Source: Actinoplanes octamycinicus (GTDB lineage Bacteria > Actinomycetota > Actinomycetes > Mycobacteriales > Micromonosporaceae). Taken from it: a stretch of DNA of 64,000 nucleotides. The stretch is from assembly GCF_014205225.1 (NCBI RefSeq), contig NZ_JACHNB010000001.1, forward strand, positions 5,685,501-5,749,500, given 5' to 3'. A model generated the notes under the pieces. It was given only the letters and a program-made list of their open reading frames with translations, ran no database searches and was not told the origin of the DNA. Shown one piece after another: positions 33,188-41,802 of the stretch (its first letter is position 1; each line of letters opens with the position of its first letter). Made by a program: the position numbers and the translations under genes.

Positions 33188-33228
33188 TATGTACGGCCGT
33201 ACGCATGCTATGTACGCTCGTACACATG
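33188..33228. promoter_or_regulatory. Tandem palindromic operators over a leaderless MFS promoter
   Basis: Two 20-bp near-palindromes, TATGTACGGCCGTACGCATG (33188-33207) and TATGTACGCTCGTACACATG (33209-33228), are centred 21 bp apart, two helical turns. Their core GTACGnnCGTAC resembles TetR-type operators. TACGCT (33213-33218) inside the second can serve as a -10, placing the transcript start at the ATG (33226). No TetR gene lies next to it. Confidence 0.7.
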
Positions 33229-34446
33229 CCGGAACAATCAATCAGGGCCGCCACCACGGCAACCTACGCCGCCTTCATCGGCTCCGGGTTCGCCTTCGCC
33301 AGCTGGGCCTCGCGCATCCCGCAGGTCCGCGACCAGCTCGGCCTCGACGCCGCCGGGCTCGGCCTGGTGCTGCTCGCGATCGCGGCCGGCTCGCTGCTGG
33401 CCCTGCCGCTGTCCGGCCCGGTGGTCACCCGGATCGGCTCGTCCCGCACGGTGATGTCGATGGCGGTGCTGCTCGGCGTCGGCCTGACCACCGCCGCGCT
33501 CGGCTCGCACGCCGGGGTGCCGCCGGTGGTGATCGGCCTGTTCCTGCTCGGCTTCGCCAACGGCGCCTGGGACGTGGCGATGAACGTGCAGGGCACCGTC
33601 GTCGAGCGCCGCCTCGGCAAGTCGATCATGTCGCGGTTCCACGCCGGGTTCAGCCTCGGCACGGTGGCCGGGGCGCTGGCCGGCGCCGCCATGGTCGCCG
33701 CGCACGTCTCGGTGGCCGCGCACCTGATCGGGGTGGCGGTGCTCGTGGTGGCCGCAGTGGTGTGGCAGGCCCGGCACTTCGTCGCCGACCACGACCAGGC
33801 CGAGCCGGCTGCCGCCGGCGAGACCCCGCGGGTCAGCGCGCTGGCCGCCTGGAAGGAGCCGCGCACCCTGCTGATCGGCCTGTTCGTGCTGGCGTTCGCG
33901 TTCACCGAGGGGGTCGGCAACGACTGGATCAGCGTCGCCGCGATCGACGGGCACCACGTCTCGCCGACGCTCGGCACGCTGGCCTTCGCCGGCTTCCTGA
34001 CCGCGATGACGGTCGGCCGCTGGTTCGGCCCGGGGCTGCTGGACCGCTACGGGCGCACCCCGGTGGTCCGGGTGCTCGCGCTGATCGGCATCGCCGGGGT
34101 GGCGCTGTTCGTGTTCGGCCCGTCCCCGGCCTACGCCTACCTCGGCACGCTGCTCTGGGGCCTGGGCGCCTCGCTCGGCTTCCCGGTCGGGATGAGCGCC
34201 GGCGGCGACGACCCGCGGATGGCGGCCGCCCGGGTCAGCGTGATCGCCTCGATCGGTTACTGCGCGTTCCTCGGCGGCCCGCCGACCATCGGTTTCCTGG
34301 GCGACCACGTCGGCGTGCTGCGCGCCCTGATCGTGGTGGCCGCGCTGCTCACCGTCGCTGTGCTGATCGCCACGAGTGTCCGTCCGCTGCCCGGGAGCGG
34401 CGTGCGGCAGGATGATACGGTGACGAAGTCCGATCGAGTCGCTTGA
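33226..34446 (+). CDS. MFS transporter, YbjJ-like
   Basis: This 406-residue, 12-helix transporter begins ATTATYAAFIGSGFAFASWASRIPQVRDQLGLD. It carries the A-like motif GPVVTRIGSSRT between helices 2 and 3 and a second-half repeat at RWFGPGLLDRYGRTP. The closest pattern I recognise is the YbjJ-type sub-family, of unknown or sugar-like substrates. ATG 33226 is chosen because it follows the -10 directly and overlaps the operator; an earlier start at 33205 would lie upstream of the -10. The double operator suggests induction by its own substrate. Confidence 0.85.
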   Translation: MPEQSIRAATTATYAAFIGSGFAFASWASRIPQVRDQLGLDAAGLGLVLLAIAAGSLLALPLSGPVVTRIGSSRTVMSMAVLLGVGLTTAALGSHAGVPPVVIGLFLLGFANGAWDVAMNVQGTVVERRLGKSIMSRFHAGFSLGTVAGALAGAAMVAAHVSVAAHLIGVAVLVVAAVVWQARHFVADHDQAEPAAAGETPRVSALAAWKEPRTLLIGLFVLAFAFTEGVGNDWISVAAIDGHHVSPTLGTLAFAGFLTAMTVGRWFGPGLLDRYGRTPVVRVLALIGIAGVALFVFGPSPAYAYLGTLLWGLGASLGFPVGMSAGGDDPRMAAARVSVIASIGYCAFLGGPPTIGFLGDHVGVLRALIVVAALLTVAVLIATSVRPLPGSGVRQDDTVTKSDRVA

Positions 34447-34459
34447 GGTCGTACCGAAG

Positions 34460-34993
34460 ATGAAGGTCGTGAAAACGGACCGGCTGATCCTGCGCGGCTG
34501 GCGGGAGGACGATCTCGAGCCGATGGCCGAGGTCAATGGCGATCCGGAGGTGATGCGCTACATCTCCGACGGTTCGGTGCGCGATCGCGCCACCACCGCC
34601 GACAATCTCGCGAAATGGACCCGCAGCTGGCAGGAGAACGGTTTCGGCCTGTTCGCCGTCGAGATCGCCGACACCGGTGAGCTGGCCGGATTCACCGGTC
34701 TGGCGATTCCGGAATTCCTGCCCGAGGTGCTGCCGGCCGTGGAGATCGGCTGGCGGCTGGGCCGCCGTTTCTGGGGCCGCGGATATGCGACCGAGGCCGC
34801 CACGGCGGCCCTCGACTTCGCGTTCCGCGAGTGCGACCTCGACCGGGTCATCAGCATCCGGCACATCGACAACGTGCGGTCCGGCCGGGTCATGGAGAAG
34901 ATCGGTCTGCGGTACGCATTCCGCACCGTGGTCCCCGGCGTTCAGCAGCCGGTCGCCGTGCACGCGCTCGCCAGGAGCGAGTTCGACTTCTGA
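34460..34993 (+). CDS. GNAT acetyltransferase, RimJ/RimL type
   Basis: This 177-residue protein opens KTDRLILRGWREDDLEPMAEVNGDPEVMRYI, the signature of the RimJ/RimL (acetyltransf_3) group. WRLGRRFWGRGYATEAATAAL is the acetyl-CoA loop and HIDNVRSGRVMEKIGLRY the C-terminal helix. Members acetylate protein N-termini or small amines. It starts 13 bp after the MFS gene and may share its transcript. Confidence 0.88.
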   Translation: MKVVKTDRLILRGWREDDLEPMAEVNGDPEVMRYISDGSVRDRATTADNLAKWTRSWQENGFGLFAVEIADTGELAGFTGLAIPEFLPEVLPAVEIGWRLGRRFWGRGYATEAATAALDFAFRECDLDRVISIRHIDNVRSGRVMEKIGLRYAFRTVVPGVQQPVAVHALARSEFDF

Positions 34994-35072
34994 TTTTCCG
35001 CGCACAGGTGCATCCATCCGGGTCGCGCCGAGCGAAGCACGGGGGAGAACCTGTGCGCGGGAGGGAGGTCGA

Positions 35073-35651
35073 TTGAGTTCCGACGACGAGCTCGCCGAGC
35101 GATGGCGCGACGGCGACGAGAAAGCGCTGCGGACGGTCTACGACCGGCACGGCGCGGCCGTGCTCTATCTGGCGCAGCGCCTGCTCGGCAACCGGTCGGA
35201 CGCGGAGGACGTCACCCAGCTGACCTTTGTGGCGGCCTGGGGCGGGCGGGACACGTTCGATCCGCAGCGCGGCACGCTGCTGGGCTGGCTGCTCGGCATC
35301 GCGCGGCGCAAGGCCGTCGACCGCATCCGGTCCGCGGCGCGTGACGACCGCTTGACCGAGACGGTACGGGCGCAGCTCACGCCCTCGGACGAGCGGGAGA
35401 CGCCGGAACGCATCGTCGACCGTCTCGTGGTCGCCGACGAACTGGGCCGGCTGCCCGACGAGCAACGCCGCACCCTGGAGCTGGCGTTCTTCGACGACCT
35501 CACGCATCCCCAGATAGCGGCGGTCACCGGGCTGCCGCTCGGTACCGTCAAGAGCCATATCCGCCGCGGAATGGCCAACCTGCGACGTCGATGGGAGGTG
35601 GACGGTGCAGCATTTGGATCCCGATCGGCTGGTCCTTCTCGCGCTCTCTGA
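35073..35651 (+). CDS. ECF sigma factor, SigK-like
   Basis: The 192-residue ECF sigma factor has region 2 (LYLAQRLLGNRSDAEDVTQLTFVAAW, GWLLGIARRKAVDRIR) and region 4 (LPDEQRRTLELAFFDDLTHPQIAAVTGLPLGTVKSHIRRGMANL). TTG 35073 is chosen because GAGGGAGG (35061-35068) precedes it and it gives the usual ECF start; a longer frame from 34677 overlaps the GNAT gene. The anti-sigma gene overlaps its 3' end by 47 bp, the arrangement of SigK/RskA modules. Confidence 0.9.
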   Translation: MSSDDELAERWRDGDEKALRTVYDRHGAAVLYLAQRLLGNRSDAEDVTQLTFVAAWGGRDTFDPQRGTLLGWLLGIARRKAVDRIRSAARDDRLTETVRAQLTPSDERETPERIVDRLVVADELGRLPDEQRRTLELAFFDDLTHPQIAAVTGLPLGTVKSHIRRGMANLRRRWEVDGAAFGSRSAGPSRAL

Positions 35652-36309
35652 GGAGGAGACCGAGACCGCCGAGGCGGAACACCTGATGGGCTGTGCCGGC
35701 TGCCGGCACGACTTCGAGGCGCTGCGGACGGTGGCCGACCTCGGCGCGCAGGCCGAGGAGCTGCGTGACCTGCCGCCCCCGCCGGAGCGGATCTGGCACG
35801 CCATCGAGGCGGACATCGCCGGCCCGGCGCCCCGGCCGGCCCCGGTGATCGATCTGGCCGGCCGGCGGAGCCGGCTCCGCCGGATGCTGCCGGTCCTCGC
35901 CGCGGCCGCGGCCGTGGTGCTGGCGGTGGCCGGCACGGTGGTCGTCGACCGGTTCGTGTCCCGGCCCCCGGCCAAGCAGGTGGCGGCCCGGGCGACGCTC
36001 AGCCCGCTGCCCACCGTCCCGGCGTCGGCCGGCGGCAGTGTGACGGTGCTGACCGACGGCGACATGCGCATCGACGTGCGCAACCTGCCGCTGACCACCG
36101 GCTTCCACGAGGTCTGGCTGATCGACCCGGACGACCTGACGAAGATGGTGGCGCTCGGCAACCTGACCGATCGGGCGGACGCGGTGCTGCCGGTGCCGCC
36201 GGGCACCGACCTGAACCGGTACCGCCTGGTCGACATCAGCGACGAGCCGCACGACGGCGACGCCGCGCACTCCGGCCGCAGCCTGCTCCGCGGCACCCTC
36301 ACCAACTAG
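35605..36309 (+). CDS. RskA-type anti-sigma factor
   Basis: This 234-residue protein has a cytoplasmic N-terminal zinc-binding anti-sigma domain with EHLMGCAGC (HxxxCxxC), one membrane helix at about residues 95-115 (MLPVLAAAAAVVLAVAGTVVV) and an extracytoplasmic RskA C-terminal domain (FHEVWLIDPDDLTKMVALGNL, YRLVDISDEPHDG). It should hold the sigma factor inactive until regulated proteolysis. GTG 35605 lies within the sigma gene, so the two are coupled. Confidence 0.92.
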   Translation: MQHLDPDRLVLLALSEEETETAEAEHLMGCAGCRHDFEALRTVADLGAQAEELRDLPPPPERIWHAIEADIAGPAPRPAPVIDLAGRRSRLRRMLPVLAAAAAVVLAVAGTVVVDRFVSRPPAKQVAARATLSPLPTVPASAGGSVTVLTDGDMRIDVRNLPLTTGFHEVWLIDPDDLTKMVALGNLTDRADAVLPVPPGTDLNRYRLVDISDEPHDGDAAHSGRSLLRGTLTN

Positions 36310-36328
36310 GTGCCGGAATCGGCCATCC

Positions 36329-36366
36329 GACCGGCCACCCCGGACAGATCGTCGGGGTGGCCGGTC
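36329..36366 (+). terminator. Terminator after sigma/anti-sigma operon
   Basis: GACCGGCCACCCC (36329-36341) and GGGGTGGCCGGTC (36354-36366) form a 13-bp perfect stem with a 12-base loop, 19 bp after the anti-sigma stop and ahead of the grpE-type promoter. Confidence 0.75.
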
Positions 36367-36406
36367 GGGCCGTTTCCGGTACTGCATTCCGGGCGGTAGC
36401 GCTCAG

Positions 36407-36412
36407 TAATCT
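36407..36412 (+). promoter_or_regulatory. Probable -10 of the GrpE-Hsp70 operon
   Basis: TAATCT lies 66 bp before the preferred GTG start (36478) and 8 bp before an alternative GTG (36421). It follows the upstream terminator and is the first good -10 match in the gap. No clear -35, and no HspR (HAIR) or CIRCE-type inverted repeat, is visible, so classical heat-shock control is not indicated. Confidence 0.4.
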
Positions 36413-36477
36413 GTCCGTCAGTGACCAGTGACATCGGTGCGAGTCGAGATCCGGTTGCCGGCGACAGGGAGGCGCGT

Positions 36478-37014
36478 GTGACCACGCCCGAGGAGACCAT
36501 CACAGAGGACGCGGACGTTGGCGAGGCGCCGGACGCCCTGGCGGAGATCCGGGCCAGGCTCGACGGGCTGGCCGGGTACGTGGAGAAGGCCGACGAGTTC
36601 CGCCGGCTACGCGAGCGGGACGCCGAGTTCGTCGATCAGCTGCACCGGGAGAATGACGAACTCCGCAAGGACCAGCTCACCCAGGCGATGTGGCCGCTGT
36701 TCCAGGGCTACATCAAACTCTACGACCTGATGACGGCGGCCCCGGCCGGCGACGAGACGACGCCGATGCTGATCCGCCAACTGGTGCAGATCCTCGACAT
36801 GAACGGCGTCACCGTCTACGAGCCGGAGCCCGGGGAGACCTTCGACGGTCAGTGGCAGGAGGGCATCCCCGTCGACACTGTCGAGCCGGACGCTGCCGGG
36901 ACGATCGCCTGCTTGCGCAGGGCCGGCTTCCGGCGCTCCACAACGGTGCTCCGCGTCGCCCAGGTGGAGGTGTATCGCCTGGCCCGACCAGCGGATTCGG
37001 CGACAGCTCAGTAG
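36478..37014 (+). CDS. grpE: GrpE-like nucleotide-exchange factor
   Basis: This protein of about 178 residues has an N-terminal acidic tail and a long coiled helix (VEKADEFRRLRERDAEFVDQLHRENDEL). A compact domain follows that matches the GrpE core in outline (AMWPLFQGYIKLYDLM, IRQLVQILDMNGVTVYEPEPGETFDG, GFRRSTTVLRVAQVEVYRL). GrpE releases ADP from Hsp70. GTG 36478 has a strong ribosome site (AGGGAGG, 5 bp spacer). GTG 36421, 8 bp after a -10, would give a leaderless form 19 residues longer. It is divergent in sequence from housekeeping GrpE and sits 6 bp before the Hsp70 gene. Confidence 0.8.
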   Translation: MTTPEETITEDADVGEAPDALAEIRARLDGLAGYVEKADEFRRLRERDAEFVDQLHRENDELRKDQLTQAMWPLFQGYIKLYDLMTAAPAGDETTPMLIRQLVQILDMNGVTVYEPEPGETFDGQWQEGIPVDTVEPDAAGTIACLRRAGFRRSTTVLRVAQVEVYRLARPADSATAQ

Positions 37015-37020
37015 CGGCTC

Positions 37021-38697
37021 ATGGAGATCAGTGTGGGCAAAGTCTTCGGCATCGACCTGGGCACCACCTATTCGTGTATCGCGGCCATGGACAAGTGGGG
37101 TCGTCCCGTCGTCTACAACAACCGGGACAACCAGGCGACGACGCCGTCCGTGGTGCGGTTCACCGAGGACAACGAGGTGGTGGTCGGTCTCCAGGCGAAA
37201 CGCAGTGCCCTGGTGCACCCGGACGAGGTGGCCAGCGTCGTCAAACGGAAGATGGGTGATCCCGACTGGCGGTTCCGCGCCTGGGGCACGGATTACGCCG
37301 CTCCGTCGATCTCCAGCCAGGTGCTCAAGAGCCTGGCTCGCGACGTGGCGGAGCAGGATCAGAGCGGTGCCACCGTCACCGAGGTGGTCATCACGGTGCC
37401 GGCCTATACCGGGCACGAGTTCCGCGAAGCCACCAAGTTCGCGGGTGAACTGGCCGGGCTGAAGGTCATCGACATCATCAACGAGCCGACCGCCGCGGCC
37501 TTCGCTTACGGATTCCTCCAGGAGGGGAACACCGCACAGACTGTCCTGGTCTATGACCTGGGCGGCGGCACGTTCGACGTCACCGTGATCCGTCTGGCGG
37601 AGAAGAAAATCCAGGTGGTCGCCACCGACGGCGACCCCAAGCTTGGTGGCGTCGACTGGGACGAGGCGATCGCGGCGTTCCTGGCTGACAGGTTCGCCGA
37701 GATCCATCCGGACGCGAGACGACCCTCCGACAGTGCCGTGGGCTCCCAGCACCTGATGAACCTGGCCGAGGAGGTGAAACAGTCGCTGAGTCAGCGAAGT
37801 TCGTACCTCGCCGTGGTGCAGCACGACGGGGTGCAGGCCGAGATCACGATGACCCGTGACGAGTTGGAGGAACTCACCGCGGGCCTGCTGCACCGCACCA
37901 TCGACTTGACGCGCCGGGTCCTGGAGAAAGCCGCGACGAAGGGCGTGACCGCCGTCGACCAGATCCTGCTGGTCGGTGGCATGAGCAAGAGCCCGGCGGT
38001 GAAACAACGCATCCAGGCGGAATTCGGGATCGACACCAGGCTCACCGACCCGGACCTGGCGGTGGCCAAAGGCGCGGCGATCTTCGGGCAGAAGCGTGAG
38101 CTGGAGAGCTATGTGTTGGAGAGCCTTCGCAGCCGTGGCGCGCTGACCGAGGACGAGCAACTGGAGGACGCCGATCCGGCCACGCTGGCGGAGGTGCTCC
38201 GGGTCACGGCCGATGAGCGCGCCATGGGCCGCGAGGAGGTCGGTGACCTGGTGGCCACCCAGATCAGCAACGTCACCAGCCGTGGTTTCGGGGTGCAGGT
38301 GCTCGACCGGAAAAGCGGCGAGCACCGCGTGGAGTTCCTCGCGCACGCGCAGGACGAGCTGCCGATCAGCGTCGAGCAACAGTTCTACACCTCGGCCGAC
38401 AACCAGACCGCCGTGCTGATCAAGGTGTTCGAGCAGAACAGCGGGGACGAGTCGCAGGGCCTCGACGCCAATACCGCGATCATCAGCGGTGAGATCACCG
38501 GAGTTCCGCACGGATGGCCGAAGGACACGCCGGTCGATGTGCGGCTGGACATGGGCACCGACCAGGTGATCACGGTGACCGCTCGCCACCGCGCGGTCAA
38601 CGAGCCGCTGGTGCTGACGATCAAGGTCGGCGCCGCGTCTGCGGCGATGCGGGAGGTCGAGCGCGCCAAGGTCGACGAGCTGAAGCAACGCGAGTGA
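37021..38697 (+). CDS. Hsp70 (DnaK) paralogue lacking the C-terminal lid
   Basis: The 558-residue Hsp70 has an intact ATPase domain: GIDLGTTYSCIA (phosphate 1), IINEPTAAAFAYG (connect 1), VYDLGGGTFDVTVI (phosphate 2, about 177-190) and LLVGGMSKSPAVKQRI (adenosine, about 316-331). A substrate-binding beta region follows (NVTSRGFGVQVLD, TSADNQTAVLIKVFEQ, LVLTIKVG). The chain ends soon after, at VERAKVDELKQRE, without most of the helical lid and flexible tail of normal DnaK (about 610-640 residues). Its partner is probably the GrpE-like protein encoded just before it. Its stop overlaps the next start. Confidence 0.9.
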   Translation: MEISVGKVFGIDLGTTYSCIAAMDKWGRPVVYNNRDNQATTPSVVRFTEDNEVVVGLQAKRSALVHPDEVASVVKRKMGDPDWRFRAWGTDYAAPSISSQVLKSLARDVAEQDQSGATVTEVVITVPAYTGHEFREATKFAGELAGLKVIDIINEPTAAAFAYGFLQEGNTAQTVLVYDLGGGTFDVTVIRLAEKKIQVVATDGDPKLGGVDWDEAIAAFLADRFAEIHPDARRPSDSAVGSQHLMNLAEEVKQSLSQRSSYLAVVQHDGVQAEITMTRDELEELTAGLLHRTIDLTRRVLEKAATKGVTAVDQILLVGGMSKSPAVKQRIQAEFGIDTRLTDPDLAVAKGAAIFGQKRELESYVLESLRSRGALTEDEQLEDADPATLAEVLRVTADERAMGREEVGDLVATQISNVTSRGFGVQVLDRKSGEHRVEFLAHAQDELPISVEQQFYTSADNQTAVLIKVFEQNSGDESQGLDANTAIISGEITGVPHGWPKDTPVDVRLDMGTDQVITVTARHRAVNEPLVLTIKVGAASAAMREVERAKVDELKQRE

Positions 38698-41600
38698 TGA
38701 GGTTCGACCCCGAGGACTATCGCGCCCGGGTGCTCTCTCGGCTGCAGCGGGACGGCACGTTGGCCGATCCGCAGGACGGCGACCCCTTCCTGGTCTGCGC
38801 GATCAGCCTGGACGCGACGACGAAAGAGGTCGCCGAGGGTCTGGACCACATCGTGGCCTTCTGGCGGAAGGAGGAGACCAAGTTCGCCTACCGCGTGGTC
38901 ACCGGCGAGCTGCTGAGGAACCAGGAAGCCTACCGGCGGCTTCTCGGTCCGGCCGCTAGCCGAGTCGGCGCGGCGGCCCGGGTGCGGCAGCGGCGAGCGG
39001 CAGAGGACCAGGCGGCGCGAGCCGAGCTGGACCGGCTCGCCGGCCTGCTGCGCAAGGAGCACGGAGCGCTCCACCGGGACAAGGTGAAGGTCCTCGAATC
39101 GATAGCCATCGAGGAGGGCATGAGCCGGTCGGGGTTCGCGACGTGGTTGTCCCGGCAATCGGTGGCCGACCGCCTGCCGGCCGCCCAGCCCTGGGACACG
39201 ATGGTGCGCCGACGGATCCGGTCCGCCCTGGACGAGCTGGCCCGCATCGACAAGCCGCGGGCCGGACGTTACCGGACCCTGTTCACCTTTCTCGCTGTTC
39301 CGTCGGCGCCGTCCCGCGCGGCGCTGGAGGCGGCGCACGAGGAGTTGTCGCGTCAGCGGCTCTCGATGGTGCGGGAGACACCGATCGCGACCCGGACCCA
39401 CGACGTTCTCACCGAGGTCAAGCTGCGGCTGCTGGTCGACGGTGGCATCGAGAGATATGCGGCCAGCGTTCGCGCCGACGCTCAGGACATGCTCGCCACC
39501 GAGTTGCGCCGCCGGGCGAAGCTCACCGGGGTACTGCACGCGGACGAGGTGGAGGCGATGGTCGGCCGGATCGTCCAGCTGCGATGGGGGATCGAGCAGG
39601 ACGAAGCGACCAGTCTGGTCCGAGCGGCCGCAGCCGCCGAGAAACTCGCGGTCGAGGTGAACATCGCGGTGCGGCTGATCGTGTGCGGCGCCTGCGGACG
39701 ACCGCAGACAGCCGACGGGCAGGACACCTGCGTGTACTGCGCCGAGCTGCTGTACGTCGGCTGCCTGGCCTGCGGCGAGTCGATCCCGCGGGCCGCCGAG
39801 ATCTGCCCGCGCTGCACCGCCCCGATAGCCGCACTGCGCCTGGCCGAGACCATCGCGCCGGCGCTTCGTCAGGCCCTCGACGAGGGGCGGGCGGCTCAGG
39901 CATACCGGCTGGCGTTGGATATCAACCCGCTCAGGGATCATCCGGCGGCCTCCCGCGGCCTGGTCGCGCTGATCGCGGAGGCGGAGCAGCGCCACGCCGA
40001 AGCAGGCCGGCGCTGGACCGCCCTGCTTGCCGACATCCGGCGCGGCGCCTGGTGGAGTGCGATGACCGCGGCCCAGTGGCTGACCACGCAGGCCGGCGAC
40101 GTCGTCTCGCCGGAACCCGCGTCGCCGTGGTCCGCCGCCGCCCGGCTGAAGCAGATCGAGGAGGCTCAGCGCGCGGCGATCACCGCGGTCCGGCGGGCCG
40201 CGGCGCTCCCGGCCGAGTCCAGGGAGGAGGAGCTGCAGCGGCTGCTGACGGCCAACCCGGACTGCCCGGAGGCGATCGACGCGCTGGCCAGGATTCCGCT
40301 GCGCCCGCCGGAGAGCCCGGAGCTGGTGGTCACCGAGGACGCCGCGCAGCTGTCCTGGCGTCCGGTCCGCGGCGCGTCGCCGGACGTCGTTTACCACGTG
40401 CAGCGGCACGTCGAGTGGCCGGAGCATCTCGCCGAAGTGACGTCGGTGGGCCGGACCAAGAGTACGCGGGTGCGGGACGCGTGCGCGCCGGGCGGGACGG
40501 TCGTGCGGTACACAGTCACCGCGGCCGACGGTGATCGGGTCTCACCGAGCGTCGACGTCGGGTCGTCCTGGTTCGTGACCCGCGATGTGCTGCTGGTGCA
40601 CGCCACGGCGGTCGGGCGGCGTGCCGTCCAGCTGGAGTGGCCGCCTGAGTACCTGGGGGCCGCGGAGGTGCTGGTCGAGCGCCGGTTGGACGCGGAGACC
40701 GACGGTGGCGGGCCGGTCAAACGGTTCCGGCCGGCGGCCGCCGGCCGGTACTTCGACGAAACCGTGGAGCTCGGCGTGGCGTACCGGTACCGGGTTTGTC
40801 TGGCCTACCGCGACCGGGTGGGCACGGTGACCCGGACGGCTGGCCGGGAGGCCGTGATGACCGTCCATCCGGCGCCGGAGCCGGTGCGTGAGCTGCGGGT
40901 GGTCACCGGCGGCGACGGGCGGACCGTGATCTCTTACGACAGCCCGCCGGCCGGCACGGTGCGGGTCTACGCGACCGCCGGCACCAGGCCCCCGGAGGGC
41001 CGCACGCTGCGTCAACTCGAGGCATCCGGCGCCCGCCCGGTCGGCGAGGGTGCTGAGCAGGTCGTCGACGACTCCGGGCGCGGCCTGGTGACCTACCGGG
41101 CGGTGACGGTGTCCGGGCCGGATATCGCGCTCGGGGCGTACCTCACGCACGTGGCGGCCGAGACGCCCGGCCGGCTGCGGGTGATCGACGACAGCGATGG
41201 CCGGCTGCGGCTCGGCTTCGACTGGCCGGTCGGCGTATCCACGGCCGTGGTGCGGTGGAGCCGGCTCGGCCCGCCCGGCGAAGGGGCCGATCAGGCCACG
41301 GTGACCGCCGCACAGCTGGCGGGCGACGGCTATCCGATCGAGGTGCCCGCCGACGGTCGGGCGGTGCACGTGGCCGTGCACGCGGCGATACCGTCCGGCG
41401 GTTGGCCGGTGGTCGCGTCGGCCGGCGCGACCATGCTGGCCCGGCCCGCGGTGCCGCTGGTCGTGCGCTACTCGGTGAACGTGCGGAGGTTCCTCGGCCC
41501 GCGGGTTGACATCGACGTCAGCACGGCGGGCGGGGGCCCGCTGCCGGCCGTCGTCGTGGTGCTGCGGGGCGACGGCGAGCCGGCCGGGCCGGACGACGGC

Positions 41601-41762
41601 GTGACCGTCTGCTCGTACCCCGGTGGCAGCTCCAGCGTGGAACTGCAGATCAAACGGGCCGATCTGGTCGATGGGCACCTGCGGCTGTTCGCCCGGCCGG
41701 AGCCCGGCTTCGTGGTGGAGGTCCAAGACCCGCCGCTGACCAGCCGGCGGGTAGTGCTGTGA
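38697..41762 (+). CDS. Large Hsp70-associated protein with two zinc ribbons and Fn3-like repeats
   Basis: The protein has about 1021 residues, no signal peptide and no membrane helix. Residues 1-325 are helical. Segments at about 29-85 (DPFLVCAISLDATTKEVAEGL) and 194-245 (FLAVPSAPSRAALEAAHEEL) faintly recall J-domain spacing but lack HPD. Residues 330-373 hold two zinc ribbons: C330/C333/C345/C348 and C356/C359/C370/C373. Residues about 380-530 are TPR-like helices, and about 537-1021 are a run of beta-sandwich segments, of which the first (537-620) and second (630-725) look like fibronectin type III. ATG 38697 overlaps the Hsp70 stop by one base; GTG 38694 is an alternative. It may be a client adaptor or J-like co-chaperone. 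I know no characterised homologue. Confidence 0.8.
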   Translation: MRFDPEDYRARVLSRLQRDGTLADPQDGDPFLVCAISLDATTKEVAEGLDHIVAFWRKEETKFAYRVVTGELLRNQEAYRRLLGPAASRVGAAARVRQRRAAEDQAARAELDRLAGLLRKEHGALHRDKVKVLESIAIEEGMSRSGFATWLSRQSVADRLPAAQPWDTMVRRRIRSALDELARIDKPRAGRYRTLFTFLAVPSAPSRAALEAAHEELSRQRLSMVRETPIATRTHDVLTEVKLRLLVDGGIERYAASVRADAQDMLATELRRRAKLTGVLHADEVEAMVGRIVQLRWGIEQDEATSLVRAAAAAEKLAVEVNIAVRLIVCGACGRPQTADGQDTCVYCAELLYVGCLACGESIPRAAEICPRCTAPIAALRLAETIAPALRQALDEGRAAQAYRLALDINPLRDHPAASRGLVALIAEAEQRHAEAGRRWTALLADIRRGAWWSAMTAAQWLTTQAGDVVSPEPASPWSAAARLKQIEEAQRAAITAVRRAAALPAESREEELQRLLTANPDCPEAIDALARIPLRPPESPELVVTEDAAQLSWRPVRGASPDVVYHVQRHVEWPEHLAEVTSVGRTKSTRVRDACAPGGTVVRYTVTAADGDRVSPSVDVGSSWFVTRDVLLVHATAVGRRAVQLEWPPEYLGAAEVLVERRLDAETDGGGPVKRFRPAAAGRYFDETVELGVAYRYRVCLAYRDRVGTVTRTAGREAVMTVHPAPEPVRELRVVTGGDGRTVISYDSPPAGTVRVYATAGTRPPEGRTLRQLEASGARPVGEGAEQVVDDSGRGLVTYRAVTVSGPDIALGAYLTHVAAETPGRLRVIDDSDGRLRLGFDWPVGVSTAVVRWSRLGPPGEGADQATVTAAQLAGDGYPIEVPADGRAVHVAVHAAIPSGGWPVVASAGATMLARPAVPLVVRYSVNVRRFLGPRVDIDVSTAGGGPLPAVVVVLRGDGEPAGPDDGVTVCSYPGGSSSVELQIKRADLVDGHLRLFARPEPGFVVEVQDPPLTSRRVVL

Positions 41763-41802
41763 CGGCCTCGGCTCCGGTGGTGCCGGGCCGGGGCCGTCGT
41801 GA

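Noticed and set aside
36310..36477. Heat-shock control element for the Hsp70 operon
   Set aside because: I looked for HAIR (CTTGAGT-N7-ACTCAAG) and CIRCE-type repeats; neither is present, and the only dyad is the terminator of the upstream operon.
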